From Paramoeba atlantica (lineage: Eukaryota > Discosea): DNA of 20,151 nucleotides. The stretch spans positions 1-20,151 of the forward strand of contig CDRNVI010000214.1 in the NCBI GenBank assembly GCA_977017575.1. Reading direction: 5' to 3'. Positions 11,435 to 19,212 of the stretch are shown in pieces. The translations under genes were made by a program, and so were the position numbers. Below the pieces are notes generated by a model, which did not search any database, was not told where the DNA came from, and was given only the letters and a program-made list of their open reading frames with translations. Position 1 is the first letter of the stretch, and the number at the start of each line of letters is the position of its first letter.

Positions 11435-11960
11435 ACACTCTGAGTTGGTTGAGAGAAAAAGAAAATATTTCAATTTCTTTTTTCATCTCCGTTTTTCATT
11501 TGTTTGTGATTTTTTGTGTTGTGAATAACACACAACATACAAGAAATTGACACTCTTTTCATTCTTTGAGTTTTCTCTGATCATGTTTAAAAACTTTATT
11601 TCTGAGAGAAACTTTTAATTGTTTTTTTATTGTTGATCCACAAATGAAAACGACAATTAAATCTTTTTCTCTTTCCTTTTCTTCTCTCTTTTTCATTCAA
11701 AAAAAGAACAGCTGATTGCCAAAATTCAAAGGAAATTTTATTTTCAGACAATCTGACCTGAACTCCAACTTGTTTCTTCACCCTCTTCTTCTTCTTCTCT
11801 CTTTTCTCCTTGTTGTTCTCCTTTTTGTTCTTCTTGTTTTGTTCTTTTTGTTCTGGTTGTTGTGGAATGATTCTGTTTTTATGTTTGTTGTGAACTTCTC
11901 CTTCCTCTCTCCCTCCCCTACAACAATTCTATTCTATTCTCTTCTCAAATTCTCAAAACT
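11435..11960. other. Convergent intergenic region downstream of ANK1
   Basis: No gene supported in these 526 bases. The left part should be the ANK1 3' UTR, the right part the 3' side of the relic ANK terminal exons on the minus strand. A long pyrimidine-rich stretch runs about 11776-11870. The open frames of 61 and 88 codons here are low-complexity and match nothing. Confidence 0.55.
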
Positions 11961-12198
11961 TCAATTTTCTTTTATTCTTTGAGCTGGTTTGATTGTTTGT
12001 CCCTGCAAACCAAAGAAAAAACAATATGAGATTTCATTCTTTTCTACAATTCACAAAGATTCAACTCCAACAAAAAAAAATGGAAAAAAATGAAAAGAAG
12101 AAAAAGAAAATTAAAAAAAAGAAATGAAACCTTCAATATTGGATGATCAGTTCAACAACGTTCTGATTTTTTGCAACATCAAGAACTGTTTCACCCTC
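11961..12198 (-). pseudogene. Orphan pair of ANK terminal exons (relic or alternative 3' end of ANK-A)
   Basis: Two minus-strand segments match the last two exons of ANK-A and ANK-B. 12198-12131 encodes EGETVLDVAKNQNVVELIIQ with TTAG before it and GTTTCATTT after it. 12002-11961 encodes GQTIKPAQRIKEN and a stop, preceded by GGTTTGCAG. Compared with the paralogous CAATTGAAG exon end, the first segment has two extra bases (CAATATTGAAG). These put a TGA in frame, so the two exons no longer join in the usual frame. There is no ankyrin exon of its own upstream before the ANK-A terminus at 12439. Either this is the stump of a deleted gene copy, or ANK-A can splice from 12753 into 12198 for an alternative ending (VELIIQY-stop). 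Confidence 0.75.
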
Positions 12199-12308
12199 CT
12201 AACAAAAAAAGAAAGTTAAAAAAAAAAAAGAAGCACTCCACACTCTCCCCCAAATAACAAAATAACAATCAATGATTTTGCAAAGAGTTGTTTTTCCCTC
12301 AGTTTCAC

Positions 12309-12438
12309 AGTTTTTCAAGTTTTTTCGATTTTGTTCCTTCTTATTTTCAATTGAAAAATTTGTTCAATCTTGGTTCCTCAAAAATCTCAAAAAAAAAAAA
12401 TAGAATTGAAGAGAGAAGAAAAAAAGAAAGTCCTCTTT
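12309..12438 (-). repeat. 3' flank of ANK-A, duplicated at 13411-13542
   Basis: Near-identical to the flank below ANK-B, sharing for instance 'ttcaattgaaaaatttgtt' and 'ctcaaaaatctcaaaa'. The match continues into the terminal exons, so the 3' UTR was copied along with the gene. Confidence 0.88.
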
Positions 12439-13269
12439 TTAATTTTCTTTTTTTATTTGAGCTGGTTTGATTGTTCGTCCCTACAAACCAAAAAGAAAAA
12501 CAACATGAGAATTGAAAGAAAAAATGCCAAAAAAAGAAGAGAGAGAAAAAAATGAAACCTTCAATTGGATGATGGATTCAACAATGCTCTGATCTTTTGC
12601 AACATCAAGGACTGTTTCACCAGCCTAATAAGAAAAAGAAAGAAAAGAAAGTATAAGAACCACTCCAACCCCATCCTTCTCCTCAATTCTCCCAATTTCC
12701 CCACCCTCCCACAATCCAACAAGTCAATAAATCAAAAAAAGAAAATCAAAACTTCATTTTGAAGATGAATACTGGCTCCATGTTCAATCAGAATCTCCAC
12801 AATTTCTTTTGAACCTTTCTTAGCAGCAAAGTGAAGAGCGGTCCATCCTTCCTTAACAAAAAGAAGTTGTTAAAAGAATAAAACAAAATAACTCTCACAC
12901 AACTCTCTTTCAAAAAAAAATAAAAATCAAATCAAAACTTTATCTTGAAGATCAACATTGGGTCCATGTCCAACAAGAATCTTCACAATTCCTTCTTTTC
13001 CAGTGAAAGCAGCAAAGTGAAGGACAGTCCATCCAAACTTAACAAAAAGAAGTTTGAGAAAAAAGGGGGAGAGAGAAAGATAAAAAAAAGGAAAAGAGAG
13101 AAAAAAGGTTCCAAAAAAAAACCATCTTTTTGAATTGAAAGTTGAGATCAAGTTTGAATTGTTTGTTTTCTTTGCCAAGAAGAACTTTGACAAGTTCTTC
13201 ATCTCCTTGAAGAATAGCATCAAATAGTTTCTTTGATTCTTCATTTGGAGTTTCTTCTTCTTCTTCCAT
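12439..13269 (-). CDS. ANK-A: short ankyrin-repeat paralogue (two repeats)
   Basis: Five minus-strand exons: 13269-13123, 13037-12939, 12851-12753, 12624-12559 and 12480-12439, giving 150 aa, all phase 0 and GT-AG. The layout is the ANK1 head exon (MEEEEETPNEESKKLFDAIL), two 99-nt ankyrin exons (FGWTVLHFAAFTGKEGIVKI, then EGWTALHFAAKKGSKEIVEI), the capping exon (AGETVLDVAKDQSIVESI) and the tail exon (GRTIKPAQIKKEN-stop). It is intact. Exons 1-2, the introns around exon 2 and the last three exons match ANK-B almost base for base, so it differs mainly by having two instead of eight full repeats. The upstream 126 bp also match ANK-B's upstream region, so expression control may be shared. Two stacked repeats plus caps is near the minimum for a stable ankyrin fold. 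Confidence 0.9.
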
Positions 13270-13396
13270 CTTCTTTTTGTGTGTGTGTTTTTGTGATGGT
13301 TCACGCGACAAACTTTTGAAAAAGAGAAAAAAGGAAAAGGATTCATTTTGGTCAGAACTTTTCCTCTTTATTTTCGAGTGAAGGAAGGGGAGTTGG
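13270..13396 (-). repeat. 5' flank of ANK-A, duplicated upstream of ANK-B (15483-15606)
   Basis: Shared landmarks reading outward from the ATG: the acacac-rich stretch, 'cgacaaacttttgaaaa', and 'ttttcgagtgaaggaaggg' at the far edge. Similarity stops at about 13396/15606, which marks the upstream boundary of the duplicated segment. It probably contains the promoter. Confidence 0.82.
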
Positions 13397-13410
13397 TATT
13401 TCCCTTTTAA

Positions 13411-13542
13411 CAGTTTTTCAAGTTAGTTTTTTGATTTTATTTCTTCTTATTTTCAATTGAAAAATTTGTTCAATCTTGGTTCCTCAAAAATCTCAAAAAA
13501 AAAATAGAATTGAAGAGAGAAGAAAAAAAGAAAGTCCTCTTT
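13411..13542 (-). repeat. 3' flank of ANK-B, duplicated at 12309-12438
   Basis: Partner of the 12309-12438 copy. Together with the 5' flank match it shows that ANK-A and ANK-B arose by duplication of a whole gene with its flanks, as direct repeats. Confidence 0.88.
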
Positions 13543-15482
13543 TTAATTTTCTTTTTTTATTTGAGCTGGTTTGATTGTTCGTCCCTACAAACCAAAAAGA
13601 AAAAAAATATGAGATCATTCTAGACTCAATTAATATTCAACAAAAAAAACTTAAAAAGAAAATTGAGAATTGAAAGAAAAAGAGAAAAAATGTTAAAAAA
13701 AGAAGAGAAAAAAAATGAAACCTTCAATTGGGTGATGAATTCAACAATGCTCTGACTTTTTGCAACATCAAGGACTGTTTCACCAGCCTAATAAAAGAAA
13801 GAAAAGAAAGTATAAGAACCACTCCAACCCCATCCTTCTCCTCAATTCTCCCAATTTCCCCATCCTCCCACAATCCAACAAGTCAATAAATCAAAAAAAG
13901 AAAATCAAAACTTCATTTTGAAGATGAATACTGGCTCCATGTTCAATCAGAATCTCCACAATTTCTTTCGAACCTTTCTTAGCAGCAAAGTGAAGAGCGG
14001 TATCTCCATACTTAACAAAAAGAAGTTGTTAAAAGAATAAATAAAATCTCACACTAAAAATGAGGAAATCAAAACTTTAGTTTGAAGATGAATACTGGCT
14101 CCATGTTCAATCAGAATCTCCACAATTTCTTTCGAACCTTTCTTAGCAGCAAAGTGAAGAGCGGTATCTCTATACTTAACAAAAAGAAGTTGTTAAAAGA
14201 ATAAATAAAATCTCACACTAAAAATGAGGAAATCAAAACTTCATCTTGAAGATCAACATTGGATCCATGTTCAATCAGAATCTCCACAATTTCTTTCGAA
14301 CCTTTCTTAGCAGCAAAGTGAAGAGCGGTATCTCCATACTTAACAAAAAGAAGTTGTTAAAAGAATAAATAAAATCTCACACTAAAAATGAGGAAATCAA
14401 AACTTCATTTTGAAGATGAATACTGGCTCCATGTTCAATCAGAATCTCCACAATTTCTTTCGAACCTTTCTTAGCAGCAAAGTGAAGAGCGGTATCTCTA
14501 TGCTTAACAAAAAGAAGTTGTTAAAAGAATAAATAAAATCTCACACTAAAAATGAGGAAATCAAAACTTCATTTCGAAGATGAATACTGGCTCCATGTTC
14601 AATCAGAATCTCCACAATTTCTTTCGAACCTTTCTTAGCAGCAAAGTGAAGAGCGGTCTCTCCATACTTAACAAAAAGAAGTTGTTAAAAGAATAAAACA
14701 AAATCTCACACTAAAAATGAGGAAATCAAAACTTTAGTTTGAAGATGAATACTGGCTCCATGTTCAATCAGAATCTTCACAGCTTCTTCAAAACCTTTCT
14801 CAGCAGCACAGTGAAGAGCGGTCCAGCCATCCTTAACAAAAAGAAGTTGTTCAAAAAGAAAAAAACAAAATCTCACACAAACACATCAGAATAAACAAAA
14901 AAAACAACCAAGAATGAACAACAACGAAAACAAAATCAAAAAAAAAGGAAATCAAAACTTTAGTTGGAAGATCAACAAAGGATCCACATTCAAGAAGAAT
15001 CTTCATAATTTCTTGAAAATCTTGGTTCGCAGCACAGTGAAGAGCGGTCCAGCCATCCTTAACAAAAAGAAGTTGTTAAAAGAATAAAACAAAATAACTC
15101 TCACACAACTCTCTTTCAAAAAAAAAATAAAAATCAAATCAAAACTTTATCTTGAAGATCAACATTGGGTCCATGTCCAACAAGAATCTTCACAATTCCT
15201 TCTTTTCCAGTGAAAGCAGCCAAGTGAAGAACAGTCCATCCAAACTTAACAAAAAGAAGTTTGAGAAAAAAGGGGGAGAGAGAAAGATAAAAAAAAGGAA
15301 AAGAGAGAAGAAAAAAGGTTCCAAAAAAAAACCATCTTTTTGAATTGAAAGTTGAGATCAAGTTTGAATTGTTTGTTTTCTTTTCCAAGAAGAAGAACTT
15401 CAACAAGTGCTTCATCTCCCTTCTCTACACCATCAAATAGTTTCTTTGTTTCTTCATTTGGAGTTTCTTCTTCTTCTTCCAT
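13543..15482 (-). CDS. ANK-B: long ankyrin-repeat paralogue (eight repeats)
   Basis: Eleven minus-strand exons: 15482-15333, 15244-15146, 15057-14959, 14831-14733, 14666-14568, 14502-14404, 14338-14240, 14174-14076, 14010-13912, 13787-13722 and 13584-13543, giving 349 aa. Every intron is GT-AG and phase 0. Head exon as in ANK1, with one extra Leu in VLLLGKEN. Eight 99-nt ankyrin exons follow, then the capping exon (AGETVLDVAKSQSIVEFI) and tail (GRTIKPAQIKKEN-stop). Repeats 4-8 are almost identical (TALHFAAKKGSKEIVEILIE) and sit in a 164-bp tandem array with 65-nt introns. Repeats 2-3 are more ANK1-like (DGWTALHCAA), and the intron at 14832-14958 keeps the longer ANK1-type sequence. Intact, with no signal peptide or other domain. 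The inferred role is a cytosolic protein-binding scaffold of unknown target. Confidence 0.92.
13912..14666 (-). repeat. 164-bp tandem array of complete exon-plus-intron units in ANK-B
   Basis: Exon starts at 14666, 14502, 14338, 14174 and 14010 are exactly 164 bp apart (99-nt exon plus 65-nt intron). Exons and introns are both near-identical between units. Most differences lie in the first three codons and the last few codons of each exon. Seen directly in the sequence. Confidence 0.96.
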
Positions 15483-15606
15483 CTTCTTTTGTGTGTTTTT
15501 GCGGTGGTTCAAGCGACAAACTTTTGAAAACGAGAAAAAAGGATGCCAGAAAAAGGATTGATTTGGTCGGGACTTTTTCCTTTGATTTTCGAGTGAAGGA
15601 AGGGTT
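15483..15606 (-). repeat. 5' flank of ANK-B, partner of 13270-13396
   Basis: Duplicate of the ANK-A upstream region, with the same end point at 'gagtgaaggaaggg'. Candidate minus-strand promoter. The 15607-15771 remainder, up to the truncated plus-strand exon, shows no further match. Confidence 0.82.
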
Positions 15607-15771
15607 TGAAAAAATGTCCTTGTTTTTTGTTTTTCTCTTTCGGAAGGACACTTTTTCTCTCTTTTGAAATCTCTCTTCAACAAATTTGGTCTTTCAAAAA
15701 AGATTTACCTTCTTCTTTCTTCTCTCTTCTCTTCTTGAAAGCATCACAAAAAAACACACACAAAATCAGAG

Positions 15772-15813
15772 ATGGAAGGAGAAGAAACTTCAACTTCCAA
15801 GACGGAAGACAAG
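15772..15813 (+). pseudogene. Truncated ANK-family head exon on the plus strand
   Basis: ATG at 15772 opens MEGEETSTSKTEDK, followed by GTTTTTTTTTCTTCAAA, the same exon-intron border as ANK1 exon 1 (SKDK then GTTTTTTTTTTCTTCAAAG). The 5' side 'catcacaaaaaaacacacacaaaa' region matches the ANK-A leader. The exon is 42 nt instead of 147, with the middle missing, but keeps phase 0. No ankyrin exon follows within 3 kb, so this looks like a broken fourth copy, head-to-head with ANK-B. A functional leader exon is less likely. Confidence 0.7.
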
Positions 15814-15833
15814 GTTTTTTTTTCTTCAAAACC

Positions 15834-15880
15834 TTTCTCTCTCTCTCTCTCTTTTCTCTCTCTTTCTCTCTCTCTCTCTC
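15834..15880 (+). repeat. (CT)n microsatellite
   Basis: CTCTCT runs interrupted by TTTT, lying in what corresponds to the first intron of the truncated ANK head exon. Confidence 0.9.
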
Positions 15881-16265
15881 ATAATCAACAACATCCAAGC
15901 AATCTTGTATAATGTTTGTTATGCAAATAGTCTTTTGAAACCGTTGCACAGGGTGAGCAAGAAATACCAAAACTTTGAGTTTAAGACAAACAAAGAGTTT
16001 TTACCCCAGGTGGTTGATTTTCTTTCTGTGGCAACAGCCAATCTCTTTTTTATGATGTCAGCAAAATTTGGGGTGTTTTTGTTTGAGATTTCTCTGGATT
16101 TGTTATGCTTTTCTCAGAGATATTTTGAGATTTCCCAAAATGATCTCAAATCTCTTGACTTCTTGAGAAAGAAAGATTTCTTGAGAAATAAAGATTTCTT
16201 TGAACTATCTTTTATTGTGTGACACAGAGAGGAGATTTTTTCATTTTTTAAAATCCTTGTTTGCA
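15881..16265. other. Region without a supported gene
   Basis: Unique AT-rich sequence. A plus-strand frame stays open to a TGA at about 16220, but has no supported start and no recognisable domain. A small imperfect direct repeat occurs at about 16160-16200 (gatttcttgagaaa-type). Nothing else seen. Confidence 0.5.
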
Positions 16266-16409
16266 ATGGATCCAGTTCGATCATCTGAGAGAATGAGAGA
16301 AGAAGAAGAAGAAAGAAGAGAAAAAAGAAGAGAAAAAAGAAGAGAAAAAAGAAGAGAAAAAAGAAGAGAAAAAAGAAGAGAAAAAAGAAGAGAAAAAAGG
16401 AACCCTTAA
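16266..16409 (+). CDS. Short Arg/Glu/Lys repeat ORF, doubtful
   Basis: ATG at 16266 opens MDPVRSSERMREEEEE followed by (RREK)n and a stop, 47 aa. The body is encoded by a 12-bp microsatellite, so openness alone is weak evidence. The non-repeat N terminus and the GC-richer coding-like sequence just downstream make it possible that this is the front of a larger decayed gene. No homology recognised. Confidence 0.2.
   Translation: MDPVRSSERMREEEEERREKRREKRREKRREKRREKRREKRREKRNP
16321..16398 (+). repeat. 12-bp tandem repeat (aaaaaagaagag)n
   Basis: Six exact copies plus a half copy. The period is a multiple of three, so length changes by whole units keep any reading frame. In the plus frame it encodes an alternating Arg/Glu/Lys helix-like string. 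Confidence 0.95.
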
Positions 16410-16700
16410 AAGAAAACGAACTGCCTCTCAGGCACCTGACCCCCCCCAACCTGTCCTGTCACCAGAACCAGACAGCCCTCTCCATGTTGACCATTGTGAA
16501 ACAACTGATGATGATGATGACATCTGCATGGTGGCAGAAATTCTGCCCTGAATTCCACCCCGAATTCCTCCAAACCCATCACCTCCATGAAAAAGAACCT
16601 GTTTTTTGGAAGCTGGGAATGCGATGCTCTTCTCCACTTTCTCCTCTCTTGTGAAAAAGAAAGAGAAGCCAAAAAAAGAGATGTGGTCACGAATTTGATT
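16410..16700 (+). other. GC-richer patch with coding-like character, origin unknown
   Basis: This stretch is clearly richer in C and G than anything around it and lacks the homopolymer runs seen elsewhere. Plus-strand frames hold stretches such as KRKRTASQAPDPPQPVLSP and TTDDDDDICMVAEI, typical of a disordered nuclear or DNA-binding protein segment. Other frames are open too, so coding is not proved. It may be a fragment of a horizontally moved or mobile sequence. Family not recognised. Confidence 0.4.
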
Positions 16701-17004
16701 GGTTATTTGGGGGTGTGAAAATGATCAATTAACCTTTTTTTCAATTTTAAATTTTCAATAAAAAATTCTGTTTGTGGATTTTTCAAAAAAGTTGGTGAGA
16801 ATAAAATCAACTGGAATGAAACCTGAGCTTGTGATGAACAGTTTTTGTGGATCTGTAAATTGGGGGTAAGGGAGGTGTGGAATTTGGATCAGTTTCTTGA
16901 ACTTTGTGAGAAATGATTATAAACTTCCTCATGATAGGGGATTATAATTTTTGTCAAGATCATTGATTCCTCAAGGCCAAATAAACTGGGAAAACAGAGA
17001 ATGA

Positions 17005-17181
17005 TTTATTATTGTGAAGAGATTGCTTTGTGACAACCCTCACAATAAGATGACTGCATTGTTGGTTCAGTGTAAGTTCAGTGAAGATGTGAATGTCAAA
17101 AAGGAATGTATGCATTGTTCATCATATGGAATATTCAGTGAATTGTCAGACTTCAATGCTTCCCCCTATTCCTGTGATTGA
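17005..17181 (+). pseudogene. Open coding-like stretch, possible fossil fragment
   Basis: About 58 codons without a stop and without a start. It includes LLCDNPHNKMTALLVQCKFS and ECMHCSSYGIFSEL. The balanced amino-acid use with several Cys and His is unlike the low-complexity chance frames elsewhere in the window. Not recognised. Confidence 0.35.
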
Positions 17182-17331
17182 ACAATGTGTTCAGAGTCAC
17201 ACATACAGAAGGATAATTTCATGTCTTTATCCAGCTAAGAGATGCCATCTGTTCAGAAATGGACTTATAACTTTCCTGCCTTTGTTTCCTGCACTGGGTC
17301 AATGCCTTTATGCACTCTATTGTTTATGAAT

Positions 17332-17559
17332 TCAAAGAAAAGAGAAGCCATCAGTTTCATCATATGTTTCATTGTATGCTTCTTGTATAAGATTCATCAT
17401 TTCATTCTCAGTTTCAGGTTCTTCTTTTTGTTTTTCTTGTTTGTCTTCTGCAAAACCCTTTCTAAAAGCTTTGTCAATCCTTTTTTGAATTGTTTCTTCC
17501 ATTTGGGCTCTCCAGGGTGCATCATGATTAGAAAGATGGAAACCAAGCTTTTCATCAGC
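17332..17559 (-). pseudogene. Glu/Lys/Gln-rich coding-like stretch, possible fossil fragment
   Basis: About 75 open codons on the minus strand, including LGFHLSNHDAPWRAQMEET, IQKRIDKAFRKGFAEDKQEK and MMNLIQEAYNETYDETDG. Strongly charged and probably helical. The composition argues for former coding, but no family was recognised. Confidence 0.4.
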
Positions 17560-17691
17560 TCATTGAATACTGCATTTGAATCAAGAGTGTTCTAATTTAC
17601 AATAATATTGGCAAATATGTTTGTTGAGTTTGTTTCAATTTTTCCCACCAATTCAAAGAATAGAGTCAGAAGGTTGAGAGAAGGAGGATGA

Positions 17692-17865
17692 AAATCATTT
17701 GGTGAGTTTTCTTGCATTTGTGATATTGTATTGTTTATTTACAATCAAATTTTAACAAACACCTTCAAGGGAATTAGGGAAAGCTTTGAGGAGATGAAGG
17801 AAACAAATGTTGTTGTCTTGGGGCAGTTCAATAGCACAAAGGCAGTTTACAAGAAATCAAAGTGA
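17692..17865 (+). pseudogene. Open coding-like stretch on plus strand
   Basis: About 57 open codons including ILTNTFKGIRESFEEMKETN and VVVLGQFNSTKAVYKKSK. No start codon context and no recognised domain. Its orientation is opposite to the minus-strand stretches on both sides. Confidence 0.35.
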
Positions 17866-17988
17866 ATGAGAAATGATCCTACATCTTCACCTCCTTTGTG
17901 TTAAAATTAATAAACTTTTCATTAAGATCAAGTTGGTTAGAAAGTGTGTTTCAATTAAACTTGATTTGTATGTGGTTTCAATGTCAGA

Positions 17989-18051
17989 TTGTGAAAGTGT
18001 TTCAACTTTTGAAGATGCTTCTTGATTTGGTGTTGTTTTGTTGTTTCCTCT
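17989..18051 (-). repeat. 63-bp dispersed repeat, copy 1
   Basis: Matches 18578-18640 over its whole length with four differences, all transitions. On the minus strand both copies read in the same frame (RGNNKTTPNQEASSKV here), which supports former coding on that strand. Confidence 0.88.
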
Positions 18052-18577
18052 ATATTTTTCTAATTAAAGAGTGTTTTGTTTTGTTCAAATTTGTGTTTCA
18101 TCATAAGCTTGGTTTGTATTGCTTTTGTTGTACTTTGAGCAGAAGTTGTAGAAATCATAGTAAATTTAGGAGATTTAAACTGAACTGTTTTTTGGTTCCC
18201 TTTGTATTAATAGTAGAGATGCACCACTCTATACTTTTTTTTTGAAAGTTTGCTTTGCTTCTATGTTTTGATTCTTTTTCCATTTATTTTTAGTTGTACA
18301 TTAGCTGTGAGTAATGATATTTCTATGTTGCTTTATTTTCAAGAGGAAATGTTTTGGTTAGGTCTTCTTATAAGGATGTGGGAAGATGTGAGGGAAAGAG
18401 ACTTTAATTATATTTTTTCTTGAGTAATGTTTTTCCTATTATTTTCCTTAAATTTGTACTATGAGATTTTTTATTTTCAGAAGAAAACAGAAAATAGTTA
18501 TTGTTGAATGAATTTTCTACTTGATGTGAGTGTTGGAAGATCTTGTTTAGAAAATAGTAGTGTAGGTAGGTGTTAGG

Positions 18578-18640
18578 TTGTGAAAGTATTTTAACTTTTG
18601 AAGATGTTTCTTGATTTGGTATTGTTTTGTTGTTTCCTCT
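18578..18640 (-). repeat. 63-bp dispersed repeat, copy 2
   Basis: Partner of 17989-18051. The minus frame reads RGNNKTIPNQETSSKV inside a 94-codon minus-strand open frame (18688-18404). Every difference from copy 1 is C to T or G to A, towards AT in this copy. Confidence 0.88.
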
Positions 18641-18964
18641 GTGTTTCCCTTGTAAAATGATAGATTTTACAGTGAATAATAAAAGCAATTAAAATGTTGT
18701 TGTGCAATTTGAGAATTTGAAAAATGAACATTGGACTGTTTCAGAAATTGGTGGTTCCACATCAGCACTCATTTTCCTTTATTTAATAAATCAAAAAAAT
18801 ATAAATGTCTTTATCAAGGAGTTGTTGATTTCTCTGTTGCATCCTCCCACATGGTACAAGCAGCAAAGTTGATAGTTGCTGTTGTTCAAAAGTTGCTTCA
18901 ACTTTTCATCAACCCTTATCCTTTTAAAACAACACAAAAACAATGCAATTCTTTTTGTTAAAAA

Positions 18965-19081
18965 GAAAAAACTTTTTTTGAGACTTTGATGACTAAATAA
19001 TAAGAGTTATTTTGAAGTTGTTGAAAAAAACTTTTTTTGAGATTTTGATGACTAGATAATAAGAGTTGTTTTGAAGTTGTC
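18965..19081 (+). repeat. 58/59-bp tandem duplication beside the telomere
   Basis: Two adjacent copies (18965-19022 and 19023-19081) of a unit beginning gaaaaaactttttttgag. They differ by one A in a run and four transitions. It lies 131 bp from the first telomere repeat. Confidence 0.9.
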
Positions 19082-19212
19082 AAAAAAAAGAAAATTGATT
19101 TTTAATTCATTCCAAAATTCTTTTTTTTATTTTTTCCATTGCTTTCTCTTCTTCTTTTTTCCCTGCCACTTCTAATCTCAGGAGGAAGACAATCAACTTT
19201 TCAATTTCTCTC
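19082..19212. other. Telomere-proximal unique spacer
   Basis: T-rich sequence between the tandem duplication and the telomere, with no degenerate telomere repeats. The junction is abrupt (ctctcttaggg). Confidence 0.6.

Larger units (their letters stand above)
16701..18964. other. Subtelomeric region with decayed coding-like fragments
   Basis: No intact gene supported in about 2.2 kb. The base texture differs from the gene region: fewer A or T homopolymers and more mixed sequence. Several ATG-less open stretches have protein-like composition on both strands: plus 17005-17181 and 17692-17865, minus 17332-17559 and 17887-18052. Neighbouring stretches change frame or strand, which suggests one or more old, broken elements or genes. 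Long Leu/Phe-rich plus frames, for example 17898-18245, look like antisense shadows of Lys/Asn/Gln-rich minus-strand coding. No domain was recognised and the family is unknown. Confidence 0.5.

Noticed and set aside
11500-11560. Short inverted repeat (gttgtg...cacaac) after ANK1
   Set aside because: Only about 6-7 paired bases with a 7-nt loop, expected by chance in this sequence.
16114-16690. Minus-strand frames of 69-111 codons across the 12-mer repeat and GC-rich patch
   Set aside because: One is a Phe/Leu microsatellite translation. The other is His/Gly-rich, and the plus strand looks more protein-like.
16917-16960. A GDYN-like string reminiscent of LINE endonuclease GDFN
   Set aside because: A four-residue match without the flanking catalytic motifs is too weak to assign a family.
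17898-18245. 115-codon Leu/Phe/Cys-rich plus-strand frame
   Set aside because: It looks like the antisense of Lys/Asn/Gln-rich minus-strand stretches, and the 63-bp repeat supports the minus reading.
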